This document shows, piece after piece, positions 16,278-26,080 of a DNA stretch of 64,000 nucleotides. Position 1 is the stretch's first letter. Each line of letters opens with the position of its first letter. The position numbers were made by a program, and so were the translations under genes. Below the pieces are notes generated by a model that ran no database searches, had not been told where the DNA came from, and worked only from the letters and a program-made list of their open reading frames with translations. The stretch is from positions 310,001 through 374,000 of the forward strand of contig JAGQSC010000017.1 of assembly GCA_020439745.1 (NCBI GenBank), written 5' to 3'. Source of the stretch: Acidobacteriota bacterium. GTDB lineage: Bacteria > Acidobacteriota > Holophagae > Acanthopleuribacterales > Acanthopleuribacteraceae.

Positions 16278-18902
16278 ATGAAGCTGTTTGATCGGCGTTT
16301 TACCGTGAAATTGGTGATCTGGATGAGTTCCGGTGCGTTGTTGGCCGTGCTTTTGGGTATTGGCTTGGCCAGCTATATTCTGTATCGCGGCGCATCCTAT
16401 GACGACTTGAATACCTTGCGGTCCCATGAACCAAAGATGTTCACGCGCATTTACGACCGCCACGGCAACCTGATCGATATCATCTCGTCAGAAAAACGCA
16501 TTCTGTTGGAGTACGAAGACATACCCGTTGACTTCGTCAATGCCCTGGTGGCGCTTGAAGACCAGGACTTCTTCGAACATATCGGGGTGTCGCCACTGGG
16601 CATCATGAGCGCCATCAAAGACAACCTCATCTCGGGAAGTCGTCGTGGTGCCTCGACATTGACCCAACAGTTGGTCAAGAACATCACCAAGGACACCCGC
16701 GACACCTATAGTCGCAAGTTGAAGGAACAGTTTCTGGCCGTGCAACTGGAGTCCATGTTCACCAAAGGCGAGATTTTCGCCATGTACGCCAATGAGGTAC
16801 CTCTTGGTAACCAACAGTTTGGAATTGAAGCGGCTGCCCGATTCTATTTTGGTAAGTCCGTAGGTGCGTTGAATCTGGAGGAATGTGCCACGTTGGCGGG
16901 CATCCCGCAAGCACCTTCGCGGTTGAACCCCTATCGCAACCCTGATGCATGCACACGAAAACGCAACCTGACACTGACTCGGATGTACGAAGAGGGCTAC
17001 ATCAAACGCGAACAGATGGAGGCCGCGAAGAAGGAACCTTTGGTATTGGTGGAACGCAACAACGCGCAGGCCCGCCCCGTTGCCGCGCATTTTGTGGATA
17101 AGGTCCGCGAATATCTGTTCCAAACCTACGGGGAAGAGGTAGTTCGGTCTTCTGGCTGGGACGTGCATACCACCTTGAGCCTCGACCACCAGGAATTCGC
17201 CGAACGGGCCGTGGTAACAGGACTGAAAGAGGTGGACAAACGAGGTGGCTACCGCCCTTGGGATTGCCCCAGTATCTTCAAAGGAGCCACTGCCACTCAA
17301 GACGACATTTTGAATCAATATTTCGACCCCAGTTGGCACACACCGCTGCAAGACGGTGTCGAGCTGCGTGGGGTCGTAATGTCTGTCACCGCTGAAAAGG
17401 CAGTTGTGCGCATTCGCGACCGAATGTTTGAGGTCGGCTTGGACCAGGTGTCCTGGACGCGGCAAAAAGATCTGACCCACGTGTTCAAGCAAGGCGATGT
17501 TCCTCTCTTCAGGGTGAGCGGCATAGAAAATGGCAAGGATGAAGCCGCTAAGGTCGTGTCTCAAGACCTCGATGATGCAGTGGCTGAAGACGGGGAACTG
17601 CTGCCTGCAGTTCCACTGGAACTGGTCCTGGAGCAGGATCCCGTCATTGAAGGCGCTTTTCTGGCGCTGGACCCGCAAAACGGAGATATCATCTGCATGG
17701 TCGGTGGCTACGATTACAATCGCTCCAAATTCAATCGTGCTGAACAAGCCAAAAGACAGGTAGGATCCGCGTTCAAGCCGGTCATTTTCGGCGCCGCACT
17801 CGAACAGGGATTCACCCTGTCCGACAAACTATTCGACGAGCCCACCATGTTCGTCGATCCCAGTCTGTTCACGGTGGACGATTTCGGTACGGTCAGACCT
17901 AGAACACGATCTGCGGCCGAGGAACGAGCCATTCGGCTCGGCCTCAAACCTGCTCCCGAAGTCTACGAACCCCACAACTACTACTTACAGTACGCTGGCA
18001 ACATTACCTTACGACAGGCTTTGGCTCAGTCGAAGAATATTGTAGCCGTAAAGCTCCTGAATTCAGTTGGTTATGACCATGTGATTGAATACGCATACAG
18101 ATTGGGATTGGATGACGCCGGCCTGCAGCCCTATCCCTCAATGGCGCTGGGCGCTTTTGAAATGAGTTTGCTGGATATGTGCGCGGTCTATTCCGCTTTT
18201 GCCAAGGAAGGGATCCAATTCGAACCTAGATTTATTACCTTGATCGTGGATCGACGTGGTCAGATCATTGAACAGAATTTGCCTCGGGGTGAACAGGTGG
18301 TGTCGCCCGAGAACGCTTACCTGGTGACCAGTGCCATGCAATCTGTGGTCAACGAGCCCCGTGGCACGGCACATCGCGCTTCGCGGTTGGGCATTCCCTT
18401 GGCGGGCAAAACCGGTACCACAGACGACTATACGGATGCCTGGTTCGTGGGCTATCACCCAACCTTAGTGGCCGGTGCTTGGGTTGGCCACAACAACAAA
18501 GAGACCATAGGTCGCAATGCCAATGGCGCCAATACAGCGTTGCCGATTTGGATCTCTTATTTTGAGGCCATTAAGGATAAGTTACCTGAAGCTGATTTCC
18601 GCAAACCCGACGGAGTCATTGAGTTGGCCATCGACAAGAATACCGGCACTCGTCTGACCAACGACTGTGAGTGCACTAAAGATGCTCAGATCCTGGAAAT
18701 CTACCGCAAGGGAACGGAGCCAGTAGATATTTGCCAGCCTGAAGAACAGCGAGAAGCCACGCTGCCGTGGTTCCTGCAAAAGAAGATATATGAATACGAT
18801 CCCATGTTGGGTCGGGTGAAACCCTCGCTGGTGATGATTGACTATGCATCGCAACAAAGGGCATTGGCGTTTCTGAATGGGGAGTCCGCCTCCACAAACT
18901 GA
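16278..18902 (+). CDS. mrcA: Bifunctional penicillin-binding protein 1A (class A PBP)
   Basis: 874 residues. A membrane anchor (about 15-38) is followed by the GT51 glycosyltransferase (ALEDQDFFEHIGV, RGASTLTQQLVKN), an OB-like insert (about 345-415) of the PBP1A type, and a transpeptidase with the catalytic Ser in GSAFKPV (Ser about 497), the SKN motif in AQSKNIVAVK and KTGT (about 710). It polymerises and cross-links peptidoglycan. The start is three bases after the ATPase gene. The C-terminal tail has Cys residues (NDCECTKDAQ) of unknown role. Functional partners nearby may be CpoB and the lytic transglycosylase. Confidence 0.93.
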   Translation: MKLFDRRFTVKLVIWMSSGALLAVLLGIGLASYILYRGASYDDLNTLRSHEPKMFTRIYDRHGNLIDIISSEKRILLEYEDIPVDFVNALVALEDQDFFEHIGVSPLGIMSAIKDNLISGSRRGASTLTQQLVKNITKDTRDTYSRKLKEQFLAVQLESMFTKGEIFAMYANEVPLGNQQFGIEAAARFYFGKSVGALNLEECATLAGIPQAPSRLNPYRNPDACTRKRNLTLTRMYEEGYIKREQMEAAKKEPLVLVERNNAQARPVAAHFVDKVREYLFQTYGEEVVRSSGWDVHTTLSLDHQEFAERAVVTGLKEVDKRGGYRPWDCPSIFKGATATQDDILNQYFDPSWHTPLQDGVELRGVVMSVTAEKAVVRIRDRMFEVGLDQVSWTRQKDLTHVFKQGDVPLFRVSGIENGKDEAAKVVSQDLDDAVAEDGELLPAVPLELVLEQDPVIEGAFLALDPQNGDIICMVGGYDYNRSKFNRAEQAKRQVGSAFKPVIFGAALEQGFTLSDKLFDEPTMFVDPSLFTVDDFGTVRPRTRSAAEERAIRLGLKPAPEVYEPHNYYLQYAGNITLRQALAQSKNIVAVKLLNSVGYDHVIEYAYRLGLDDAGLQPYPSMALGAFEMSLLDMCAVYSAFAKEGIQFEPRFITLIVDRRGQIIEQNLPRGEQVVSPENAYLVTSAMQSVVNEPRGTAHRASRLGIPLAGKTGTTDDYTDAWFVGYHPTLVAGAWVGHNNKETIGRNANGANTALPIWISYFEAIKDKLPEADFRKPDGVIELAIDKNTGTRLTNDCECTKDAQILEIYRKGTEPVDICQPEEQREATLPWFLQKKIYEYDPMLGRVKPSLVMIDYASQQRALAFLNGESASTN

Positions 18903-18935
18903 TAAATCGTGTATCATCGGGTTTCTGGAGGGCCT

Positions 18936-20387
18936 ATGTCTTTGTGGGAGCAACACGCGGTCCAACTTCGTATGAGGCGCTGCAAAATCGTGGCGACCCT
19001 GGGTCCCGCAAGCAGCAACCCGCAGATGATTGCTTCATTGATTGAACGCGGTGTGGACGTGTTTCGATTGAACATGTCACACGGCAATCATTCCGGGCAC
19101 GAGGATGCATACCGTACCGTGCGGCAAGTGGCGCTTGAAGCCAACCGCCATGTAGCTGTGCTGGCTGATTTGTGTGGTCCCAAAATACGTGTGGGCACCT
19201 TTGTCAACGGCTCAATGGAACTCATCAAGAATCAGACGGTCTTTATCCATTCCGAAAAGACTGATGGCGGAGGGGACCGGATCCCTTCGGCTTACCCGGA
19301 ATTGGCTGGTGATGTGAAGCCCGGATCCCGCATCCTTCTGGATGACGGAAATCTGGAGCTCAAAGTGATGGGCATTGTCGATGGTGTGGTAGAAGCTCAG
19401 GTCACGCATGGCGGTCTGCTTAAGGATCGTAAGGGCATGAACCTACCCGACTCTGTCTTGAGCGTACGCGCGCCTACCGAAAAGGACCTGCGCGACGCCC
19501 AATTTGCCCTAGGACTCGGTGTGGATTTTTTGGCCTTGAGTTTTGTTCGATCGGCCAGGGATTTGGAAGCGCTCCGCAAGGCGGTTGGTGAGAATTGTCC
19601 ACCGATTATCGCCAAGATCGAAATGCCGGAAGCCCTTAATGAGATTGAATCGATTATTCAGGCCGCGGATGGATTGATGGTGGCACGCGGCGATTTGGGG
19701 GTTGAACTACCAGCCGAGGATGTGCCGATTGTTCAAGACCTCTTGGTGGACTTGGGACGGCGAGCGAATAAACCCGTGATTGTGGCGACTCAAATGCTCG
19801 ACTCCATGATACGGAATCCTCGGCCCACGCGCGCCGAAGTGACCGACATTTCACACGCAGTTTGGCGCGGCTCAGATGCGGTCATGTTGTCCGGCGAAAC
19901 TGCGGCGGGTGCGTTTCCAGCCTTGGCCGTTGAGACCATGGACAAGGTTGCCCGCCGTACTGAAGGCTACATGTGGACCTGCGGCAACTTCGAGCACATC
20001 GCTCAGCTGGACCACCTGAAGCCTCCTCTTGGCGCAGAAGACGCATTTGCCAAAGCGACAGCACTCATGTCCCGGGACTTGCGTGTGCGTGCCGTAGCAG
20101 TTATTTCTCGTACCGGTCGCTCAGCGAACGTCGTCAGTTCGGCACGGCCGGCAGCGCCCATAGTAGCCATCAGTCCATCACCTCAGGTATGCCGTCAAAT
20201 GAACTTGTTGTGGGGGGTCCATTCGGTGGTGGCATCGCCGCAATCGCTGGAGCGCCCCATTGAGGTGGCACGCCGAATGATCGTCGAACTAGGCCTGGCC
20301 GAAAAGGGTGATCGATTCCTATTGGCCCGGGGTTTTCACTTGGATTCGCATAAAGACGCACCGAGTGTCACGATCCTGCAAATCTAA
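18936..20387 (+). CDS. pyk: Pyruvate kinase
   Basis: 483 residues. The family start RRCKIVATLGPASS is followed by FRLNMSHG, the metal-binding segment PIIAKIEMPEALNEIE and the active-site stretch DGLMVARGDLGVELP, then VIVATQMLDSM and the C-terminal allosteric domain. It converts phosphoenolpyruvate and ADP to pyruvate and ATP in glycolysis. ATG 18936 directly follows GGAGGG; ATG 18972 (MRRCKIV) is a second possibility and a GTG at 18909 is unlikely. It is 33 bases downstream of the PBP1A gene. Confidence 0.96.
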   Translation: MSLWEQHAVQLRMRRCKIVATLGPASSNPQMIASLIERGVDVFRLNMSHGNHSGHEDAYRTVRQVALEANRHVAVLADLCGPKIRVGTFVNGSMELIKNQTVFIHSEKTDGGGDRIPSAYPELAGDVKPGSRILLDDGNLELKVMGIVDGVVEAQVTHGGLLKDRKGMNLPDSVLSVRAPTEKDLRDAQFALGLGVDFLALSFVRSARDLEALRKAVGENCPPIIAKIEMPEALNEIESIIQAADGLMVARGDLGVELPAEDVPIVQDLLVDLGRRANKPVIVATQMLDSMIRNPRPTRAEVTDISHAVWRGSDAVMLSGETAAGAFPALAVETMDKVARRTEGYMWTCGNFEHIAQLDHLKPPLGAEDAFAKATALMSRDLRVRAVAVISRTGRSANVVSSARPAAPIVAISPSPQVCRQMNLLWGVHSVVASPQSLERPIEVARRMIVELGLAEKGDRFLLARGFHLDSHKDAPSVTILQI

Positions 20388-20453
20388 ACGCTACTTGCGT
20401 TCAGCCTGCTGACGCGCCAGATTAAACAGTATTGGTTTTTTCAGGAGCAGGAT

Positions 20454-21185
20454 ATGGCACACATAGATCAACTTGACGAAGAACTGGTCGCGCCACGTCG
20501 ACTCGCCCTCATACGCGAGTCATCATGGACGTCACCCCTGGTGTTGATCTTTCTAACGCTCAGTGTGTTGATACTGGCAGCCGCCGGAAGCGCCGTCTAT
20601 TTTTCTTGGCAGACACAGCAGCAGGTGCGCAAACAAACGGGCCAATTTGCCTATTTGGAGGGACAAACCCGTGCTGTGAACCAGGAAATCGTGGACCTCC
20701 GACATTACGTGGCCAGCAAGACCTCCGAAGATGTGCTGTACCTGAAAATGTGCATGCTAAAACCCGATCTGGATCCCGTCCAATCGGCTAATATTGCTCG
20801 GCTGGTACATCGCTATGCAGGTATGTACAACCAGGACGCCGATCTGATTCTGGCAATCATGTACATCGAAAGCGGCTTTGACCCCAATGCGGTTTCCTCC
20901 AAAGGCGCTACTGGACTCATGCAGGTGATGCCTCAATGGCAAAAGGTGCTGGCCATGTCTGGCGATCTGAAGGATCCGGAAACTTCGCTGAAGTACGGCC
21001 TCCAGATCTATGCCTTCTACAAGGAAATGTATAAGGATGACGAGATGGCCTTGACGGCCTATAACCGAGGTCCTGGCCCCATCGACATGGCCTTGATGAA
21101 TGGCAAGGACTATAAGAACGGCTACAGCGCCAAGATCATGGAAGTATACCAGCGCCTTAAGGACATGTCCGCTCAGGCCAAATAG
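20454..21185 (+). CDS. Membrane-anchored lytic transglycosylase (SLT domain)
   Basis: 243 residues. A single N-terminal membrane helix (about 26-48) precedes a short helical spacer and a C-terminal SLT domain (about 110-240). The catalytic Glu lies in MYIESGFDPNAVS, and GATGLMQVMP and TAYNRGPGPID complete the family signature. The enzyme would cleave peptidoglycan glycan strands at the outer face of the inner membrane. It sits 166 bases before the T6SS operon, where wall-opening enzymes are sometimes found, but its own ribosome-binding site (AGGAG) and position after pyk do not prove a T6SS role. Confidence 0.88.
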   Translation: MAHIDQLDEELVAPRRLALIRESSWTSPLVLIFLTLSVLILAAAGSAVYFSWQTQQQVRKQTGQFAYLEGQTRAVNQEIVDLRHYVASKTSEDVLYLKMCMLKPDLDPVQSANIARLVHRYAGMYNQDADLILAIMYIESGFDPNAVSSKGATGLMQVMPQWQKVLAMSGDLKDPETSLKYGLQIYAFYKEMYKDDEMALTAYNRGPGPIDMALMNGKDYKNGYSAKIMEVYQRLKDMSAQAK

Positions 21186-21351
21186 CCTTCTAAAGCCGTT
21201 TCCCCGCGATCCTTCGAATGTTCGGATCTGACTGGGATCGTTGGGAATGTCACGAATTCCGTAGTGATGAACTGCTGCGCAACATGCCACAATGTGTTAA
21301 CCTTTTAGGCACTCGTCTCATACATACCGAACCACTTTTTTGGAGGGTCCC

Positions 21352-21870
21352 ATGGCCAAAGGTAGTTACCAGGAAGAGATTCCCGCTTCCAGGGTTAACA
21401 TTAAGTACGTCAAATATGTGGGTGATGCTCAGGAAGAAGTTGAGCTGCCCCTGAAACTGCTGTTAGTTGGCGATTACACCATGCGCGAAGACGACACACC
21501 GGTGGAAGATCGCAAAAAAATCAATGTCAATAAGAACAACTTTAACTCCGTCATGAAAGAACAGAACCTTGGCCTTAATTTTTCGGTCAAGAACATGCTC
21601 TCAGGCGAAGAGGGCGATGAGATGGCAGTGGACCTCAAATTTGAGTCACTGGAAGACTTCATGCCCGAAAATATCGCGAGTCAGGTTCCTGATCTCCAGG
21701 TACTACTGGAAGTGCGCAAGCTACTGATGGACTTGAAAGGTCGCGTGGTAAACAACACCGATTTCCGCAGAGAGCTCAGCAAGATCCTCGAAGATCCTGC
21801 GAAGATTGATGCGCTGCGTTCACAGCTGGATAAGATCGCGCCGCTGATCGAAAAAGACGAATCCAAATAA
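21352..21870 (+). CDS. tssB: TssB, T6SS sheath small subunit (VipA/ImpB)
   Basis: 172 residues. The TssB hallmarks are present: a basic start, PLKLLLVGDYT, the KKINVNKNNFNSVM stretch and the VDLKFESLEDFMPENI segment followed by a Leu-rich helix. TssB and TssC interlock to form the contractile cytoplasmic sheath. GGAGG lies six bases before ATG 21352. This opens the T6SS operon; about 165 bases of leader precede it, in which no convincing sigma-54 -24/-12 element was found. It is the only stand-alone TssB in the window. Confidence 0.95.
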   Translation: MAKGSYQEEIPASRVNIKYVKYVGDAQEEVELPLKLLLVGDYTMREDDTPVEDRKKINVNKNNFNSVMKEQNLGLNFSVKNMLSGEEGDEMAVDLKFESLEDFMPENIASQVPDLQVLLEVRKLLMDLKGRVVNNTDFRRELSKILEDPAKIDALRSQLDKIAPLIEKDESK

Positions 21871-21899
21871 ATCGACATTGAATAGAAGAAGGAGCACCC

Positions 21900-23411
21900 A
21901 TGGCTAAGTCACAACAGCAAGCTGAAGGTCAAGGACAAGAGCTATCACTGCTAGACAGTCTTTTAAGCAAGGTCGATCTGGCGACGCCAACTGAAGGTAT
22001 CGGTAAAGCCTCTCAAGTTGAAAATGCCAGTCAAAGCCAGCGTATCGCGACGGCAGTCAATCATTTTGTTTCTGCGCTTTTGTCCAGCGGCAAGAAAGTG
22101 GAAAAGCTCGATCGTGACCACATCGACAGCATTATCCGCGGGCTGGACTCAAAGATGAGCATGCAGATAAGCGAGATTATGCACCATGAGAAGTTCCAGG
22201 AAATGGAATCCGCTTGGCGCAGTCTCAAGTTTCTGGTCGATCGTACAAATTTCCGTTCGAATATCAAGATTGAAGTGTTGAATTGTTCCAAGGAAGACCT
22301 GCGGTCTGACATGGAGGATGCACCCGAACTGCTCCAATCCGGTATCTTCCAGCACATTTACAAGCAGGAATATGATCAGGCTGGCGGCGAACCCATTGGT
22401 GCAGTAATTGGCAACTATTACTTCAATCAAACCAATGCCGATATTGCCATGTTGAAGAACATGTCTGGTATCGCTGCCGGGTGTCACTGCCCATTCATTG
22501 GATCCGTCAATTCGAAGATGTTCGGATTGGATTCATCCACAGACCTACATAAGGTCAAGGACATGGAAGATCTGTTTGGCCAGATGGAGTACACCAAGTG
22601 GCGTGCCCTGCGCGATAGCGAAGATGCCCGTTATCTGGGACTCACATTTCCGCGCTTCCTGTTGCGTTCACCTTATGATCCCGAGAATAATCCCACCAAG
22701 GGGTTCAATTTCACTGAGACTGTGACCGGTAAAGAGCACGAACGTTACCTTTGGGGTAATGCATCGATGGCATTTGCCAGTCGGCTTACAGAAAGCTTCA
22801 GCAAGAACGGCTGGTGCGTGAACATCCGTGGACCACAGGCCGGTGGTGTGGTGGACGATTTGCCATTACATATGTTCGAAGACGAAGGCGAACAGAAGAT
22901 CAAGATTCCCACGGAAGTTATGATTTCTGATCGGCAGGAGCTGGAGCTGGCCGAGGCCGGGTTCATTCCATTGACCTTCTACAAGAACCGCGACTATGCG
23001 TGTTTCTTCTCGGCCCAGTCCACGCAAAAACCCAAAAAGTACAATACCGCAGAGGCAACGGCCAACTCCAAGCTTTCTGCCAATCTTCCCTACCTATTCC
23101 TCGCATCTCGATTGTCGCACTACTTGAAAGTGATACAACGCGAGAACATCGGTGCCGCCAAAGAGAAAGCCGATCTGCAGAAGGAACTGGATATTTGGAT
23201 CCAGAAACTGGTGACCACGATGCCCAACGCGGGTGCTGAGTTAAAAGCCGAGCGGCCACTTCGAGAAGCAAAAATCGTGGTATCCGACATCGAGGAGTCA
23301 CCGGGTTGGTACAACGTGGAAATGTTCATTCGCCCCCACTTCCAGGTGGAAGGTGTGAACGTGGCCCTGTCACTGGTTTCCAAGATGCCTAAAGGAAAAG
23401 ACGAGAAGTAA
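21900..23411 (+). CDS. tssC: TssC, T6SS sheath large subunit (VipB/ImpC)
   Basis: 503 residues, normal for TssC. The N-terminus carries LSLLDSLLSKVDL, matching the short helix by which TssC is recognised by the ClpV N-domain in studied systems. The body has the conserved EYDQAGGEPIGA, CHCPFIGSV, YTKWRALRDSEDARYLGL and ENIGAAKEK segments. With TssB it forms the sheath. The spacing to tssB is 29 bases with AGGAGC upstream. It is the canonical member of three TssC-related proteins encoded in this operon. Confidence 0.95.
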   Translation: MAKSQQQAEGQGQELSLLDSLLSKVDLATPTEGIGKASQVENASQSQRIATAVNHFVSALLSSGKKVEKLDRDHIDSIIRGLDSKMSMQISEIMHHEKFQEMESAWRSLKFLVDRTNFRSNIKIEVLNCSKEDLRSDMEDAPELLQSGIFQHIYKQEYDQAGGEPIGAVIGNYYFNQTNADIAMLKNMSGIAAGCHCPFIGSVNSKMFGLDSSTDLHKVKDMEDLFGQMEYTKWRALRDSEDARYLGLTFPRFLLRSPYDPENNPTKGFNFTETVTGKEHERYLWGNASMAFASRLTESFSKNGWCVNIRGPQAGGVVDDLPLHMFEDEGEQKIKIPTEVMISDRQELELAEAGFIPLTFYKNRDYACFFSAQSTQKPKKYNTAEATANSKLSANLPYLFLASRLSHYLKVIQRENIGAAKEKADLQKELDIWIQKLVTTMPNAGAELKAERPLREAKIVVSDIEESPGWYNVEMFIRPHFQVEGVNVALSLVSKMPKGKDEK

Positions 23412-23423
23412 TCGACATCATCC

Positions 23424-25157
23424 ATGGTTTCGCGCGATGACCGGATTTATTACGAAGAAGAGCTGAGATACCTGGCCCGAGAGGGCCAGGTTTTTGCTGA
23501 GCGCCATCCAGATATTGCGCGCTATCTGGGCTTGGAAGGTCTGAACCCGGAACTGAGGGATCCGCACTCGGAGCGCATCATCGAAGCGTTCGCCTTCTTG
23601 GTGGGCCGCATGCGGCGGTTCATGAATCACCAGTTCTCCGATCTGCTGCACTCGCTGTTTAACCTGATTTATCCCGCCTATTTGCGGCCCCTTCCCAGCA
23701 AAAGCATCGTGCAGTTGAGCCCCCAAGAAAGTATGCTGGACAAACCGGTAACCATTCCCAGGGGTACGTCGGTGTCGTCCGATGCAGTCGGACCCAATGG
23801 CGCCCGCTTTGAATTCACCACCACGCACCAGGTGGTGGTCCAACCCTTGGCATTGGATCGCGTGTACGTGGACCCCGAAACCAAAGCTGATTTTTCACTC
23901 TCCGCTGAGTTAACGGTACACCCGGGCGCGCAAGCAAAATCGCTTGTTTTTGACGAACTGGAGTTCTTTGTGTTCGGCGACCCCAGCGAGAGTTTTGAGC
24001 TATACAATCAACTTTCCAGGTTTCTGGAACGCATCGAACTAAAAGGCACCGTGACGCGAAAAGAGGATCTGCTGTTGGAGTGGAGCGGTTTCAACGCAGA
24101 CCATTCTCTGAACCAAACCGAAGATCACCACTTCTCGCAGCTCAATCACTTGCGTGATTACTTCGATTTTCCGCAACGCTACCTGTTCTTCAAGATCAAG
24201 GGGTTAGCGCCCTATTTGCAGCGACAGGGCGACGATTTGACTAAATTTCAGGTCAATTTCATTTTCAAACGACCGTTTACGTCGGGATACCAATACCGAA
24301 AGGACTCGTTGAGACTGTTTTGTGTACCCGTCCAAAACATCTTTTCCAAACCCTGCGAACCGTTCAAAGTGACCGGTCGCCAGATCGAATATCTCCTCAG
24401 TCCCGATCTCACACGCAATGACTTTGAGGTGTCTTCGGTGGACCGGGTCTTGGCTTCAAAGGAACAAAAGAAGGTTCAGGTTCAGCCCTATTACAATTTC
24501 ACCCATGTGGGCGTCAAGAGCGAGAAACGATGGTTTTACACCCTTCGTCGCGAAAACGCCTTTGACCAGGGCTGGGATACCTACATCCGTTTTCTGGATC
24601 TGGATGAAGAATCGCCGGACGTGCTCAGAGACCAGACCATTTCCATTAATGCACGCTGTACCAATCGGCATCATGCTCAGACACTCAAGATCGGGCAAAT
24701 CAGCCAACTATCTCAAACCGTGCCCGAAACCATCACTGGCAAGAATATTACTCAGGTGACTAAAGCATACTGGCCCGAAATCCACACCAGGGGCGATTGG
24801 GACTTTATGTCTCATATGGCTCTAAACTTCACTGATTTGGCCAATACCGAAGGGGTGAGGCGGCTGCTTGAGCTTTACAACATTCCTCAGAATGAGGCTG
24901 GAAAACGAAAAATTACAGGGATCGACAAAGTCTCCGATGCCAAGGATCATCTGATCATGCTTGGCCAAAGCGTGGCTGGTCGTAAGCTGGAGATGCATTG
25001 TAAGGAAGCTTACTTTCAGCACGACGGTGATTTGGCACTGTTTTCCCAAGTGTTCGGCCACTTTCTGCGTGCATACACACCCATCAACTCATTTATTCGA
25101 CTGATCATCCATAACTCAGACCAATCAGAACAGTTCCAGCACATCGCTGCTTACTAG
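23424..25157 (+). CDS. tssF: TssF, T6SS baseplate subunit
   Basis: 577 residues. It begins with the TssF pattern DDRIYYEEELRYLAREGQVFAERHPDIARYLGL and contains PHSERIIEAFAFLVGR and a FSDLLHSLFNLIYPAYLRPLPS stretch, all typical of the VasA/ImpG family. TssF binds TssG (two TssF per TssG) in the baseplate wedge, homologous to phage T4 gp6. It follows tssC by 12 bases and precedes tssG by two bases. Confidence 0.95.
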   Translation: MVSRDDRIYYEEELRYLAREGQVFAERHPDIARYLGLEGLNPELRDPHSERIIEAFAFLVGRMRRFMNHQFSDLLHSLFNLIYPAYLRPLPSKSIVQLSPQESMLDKPVTIPRGTSVSSDAVGPNGARFEFTTTHQVVVQPLALDRVYVDPETKADFSLSAELTVHPGAQAKSLVFDELEFFVFGDPSESFELYNQLSRFLERIELKGTVTRKEDLLLEWSGFNADHSLNQTEDHHFSQLNHLRDYFDFPQRYLFFKIKGLAPYLQRQGDDLTKFQVNFIFKRPFTSGYQYRKDSLRLFCVPVQNIFSKPCEPFKVTGRQIEYLLSPDLTRNDFEVSSVDRVLASKEQKKVQVQPYYNFTHVGVKSEKRWFYTLRRENAFDQGWDTYIRFLDLDEESPDVLRDQTISINARCTNRHHAQTLKIGQISQLSQTVPETITGKNITQVTKAYWPEIHTRGDWDFMSHMALNFTDLANTEGVRRLLELYNIPQNEAGKRKITGIDKVSDAKDHLIMLGQSVAGRKLEMHCKEAYFQHDGDLALFSQVFGHFLRAYTPINSFIRLIIHNSDQSEQFQHIAAY

Positions 25158-25159
25158 CC

Positions 25160-26080
25160 ATGTACAAAGCCAGCCACCTATTTCAGGAGATCAGGCGTCT
25201 GAAGCGCAAGGCTGCAGATGACGGAAAACATCTGCGCATTGAGCAACGGGCCAGTCGCGTGTTTGAGCCAGCGGTCGTTGCCTGTGAGCATGTCACTGAA
25301 AAAACCATGACCGCGACGATCAATTTTGAGGGTCTTTATGGTGGGTTGGGTGTGTTGCCTGGCTATTTCTCAGACGAAATCCTGCACCATCGCGACGGCC
25401 TGAACGCGCTTCAGGATTTTCTCGATCTCTTTAATCACCGCATGTTCGATTCGTTGTACACGATTTGGCGACGATCGCAGATATTCCTTGAGAACGGCGT
25501 GGATGCCAAACATCCCGAGAACGAAGAGATGGACCAGTTCCTGTGTGCATTGGCAGGGATTCCTGGCGATGACCATGCGCCTCTTTACATCAAGTGCCTC
25601 AGACGTCATCACTTCACCTTATTCCAACGCAAAGAAAAGACGGTATTGGGTTTGGCTAATGTTTTGCGCTCGTTCTTCGGTGACCTTAGTTTTGAGTTTG
25701 AACAGCACCAAGAACGCTACATTCCCATTCCGGTTTTTCAGAGATCTAAGCTTGGTGAACAACTCACCTTGGGTGCGAGCGGTACATTCTTGATCGGATC
25801 GCGAATCCGCGATATCAATGGCCGTTTCAATATCAAAGTTGCGCAGCTCGACTATGCAGGGTACATGCGGTTCTTGCCAGGCGGGGATTGGCATGAGTTG
25901 ATGGGTGGCATTGTGCGCGCCTACACTCAAGACCAATGGGCGTGTGGCTTGAGTTTGGAGTTAAGGGCGGCGGAAGTGCCTTCATTGAAACTGGGTGCAC
26001 ATCGCCTCAGTGCGGACTGTTGGGCGCTCAGCCAACCCAGTACCGAGCCGGCACTGGTTCGCTTGGGAGGCAGTTTATGA
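25160..26080 (+). CDS. tssG: TssG, T6SS baseplate subunit
   Basis: 306 residues of the VasB/ImpH family. It shows the conserved Gly-rich stretch FEGLYGGLGVLPGYF, then LNALQDFLDLFNHRMFDSLYTIWRRSQ, and a C-terminal GTFLIGSRIRDINGRFNIKVAQL segment. It joins TssF in the baseplate wedge (gp7/gp53-like). The stop overlaps the start of tssE (ATGA), indicating translational coupling. Confidence 0.93.
   Translation: MYKASHLFQEIRRLKRKAADDGKHLRIEQRASRVFEPAVVACEHVTEKTMTATINFEGLYGGLGVLPGYFSDEILHHRDGLNALQDFLDLFNHRMFDSLYTIWRRSQIFLENGVDAKHPENEEMDQFLCALAGIPGDDHAPLYIKCLRRHHFTLFQRKEKTVLGLANVLRSFFGDLSFEFEQHQERYIPIPVFQRSKLGEQLTLGASGTFLIGSRIRDINGRFNIKVAQLDYAGYMRFLPGGDWHELMGGIVRAYTQDQWACGLSLELRAAEVPSLKLGAHRLSADCWALSQPSTEPALVRLGGSL

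Noticed and set aside
16488-17747. 419-codon open frame antisense to the PBP1A gene
   Set aside because: It lies wholly within a well-supported gene on the other strand, its translation has no recognisable motif, and long antisense frames are expected by chance from the codon bias of the real gene.
21301-21351. Possible sigma-54 element around TTTAGGCACTCGTC before tssB
   Set aside because: The GG is present but the required GC at the correct 10-base spacing is not.
21218-21454. Small gene in the tssB leader
   Set aside because: The frame runs into tssB in another phase, lacks a ribosome-binding site and gives no recognisable protein.
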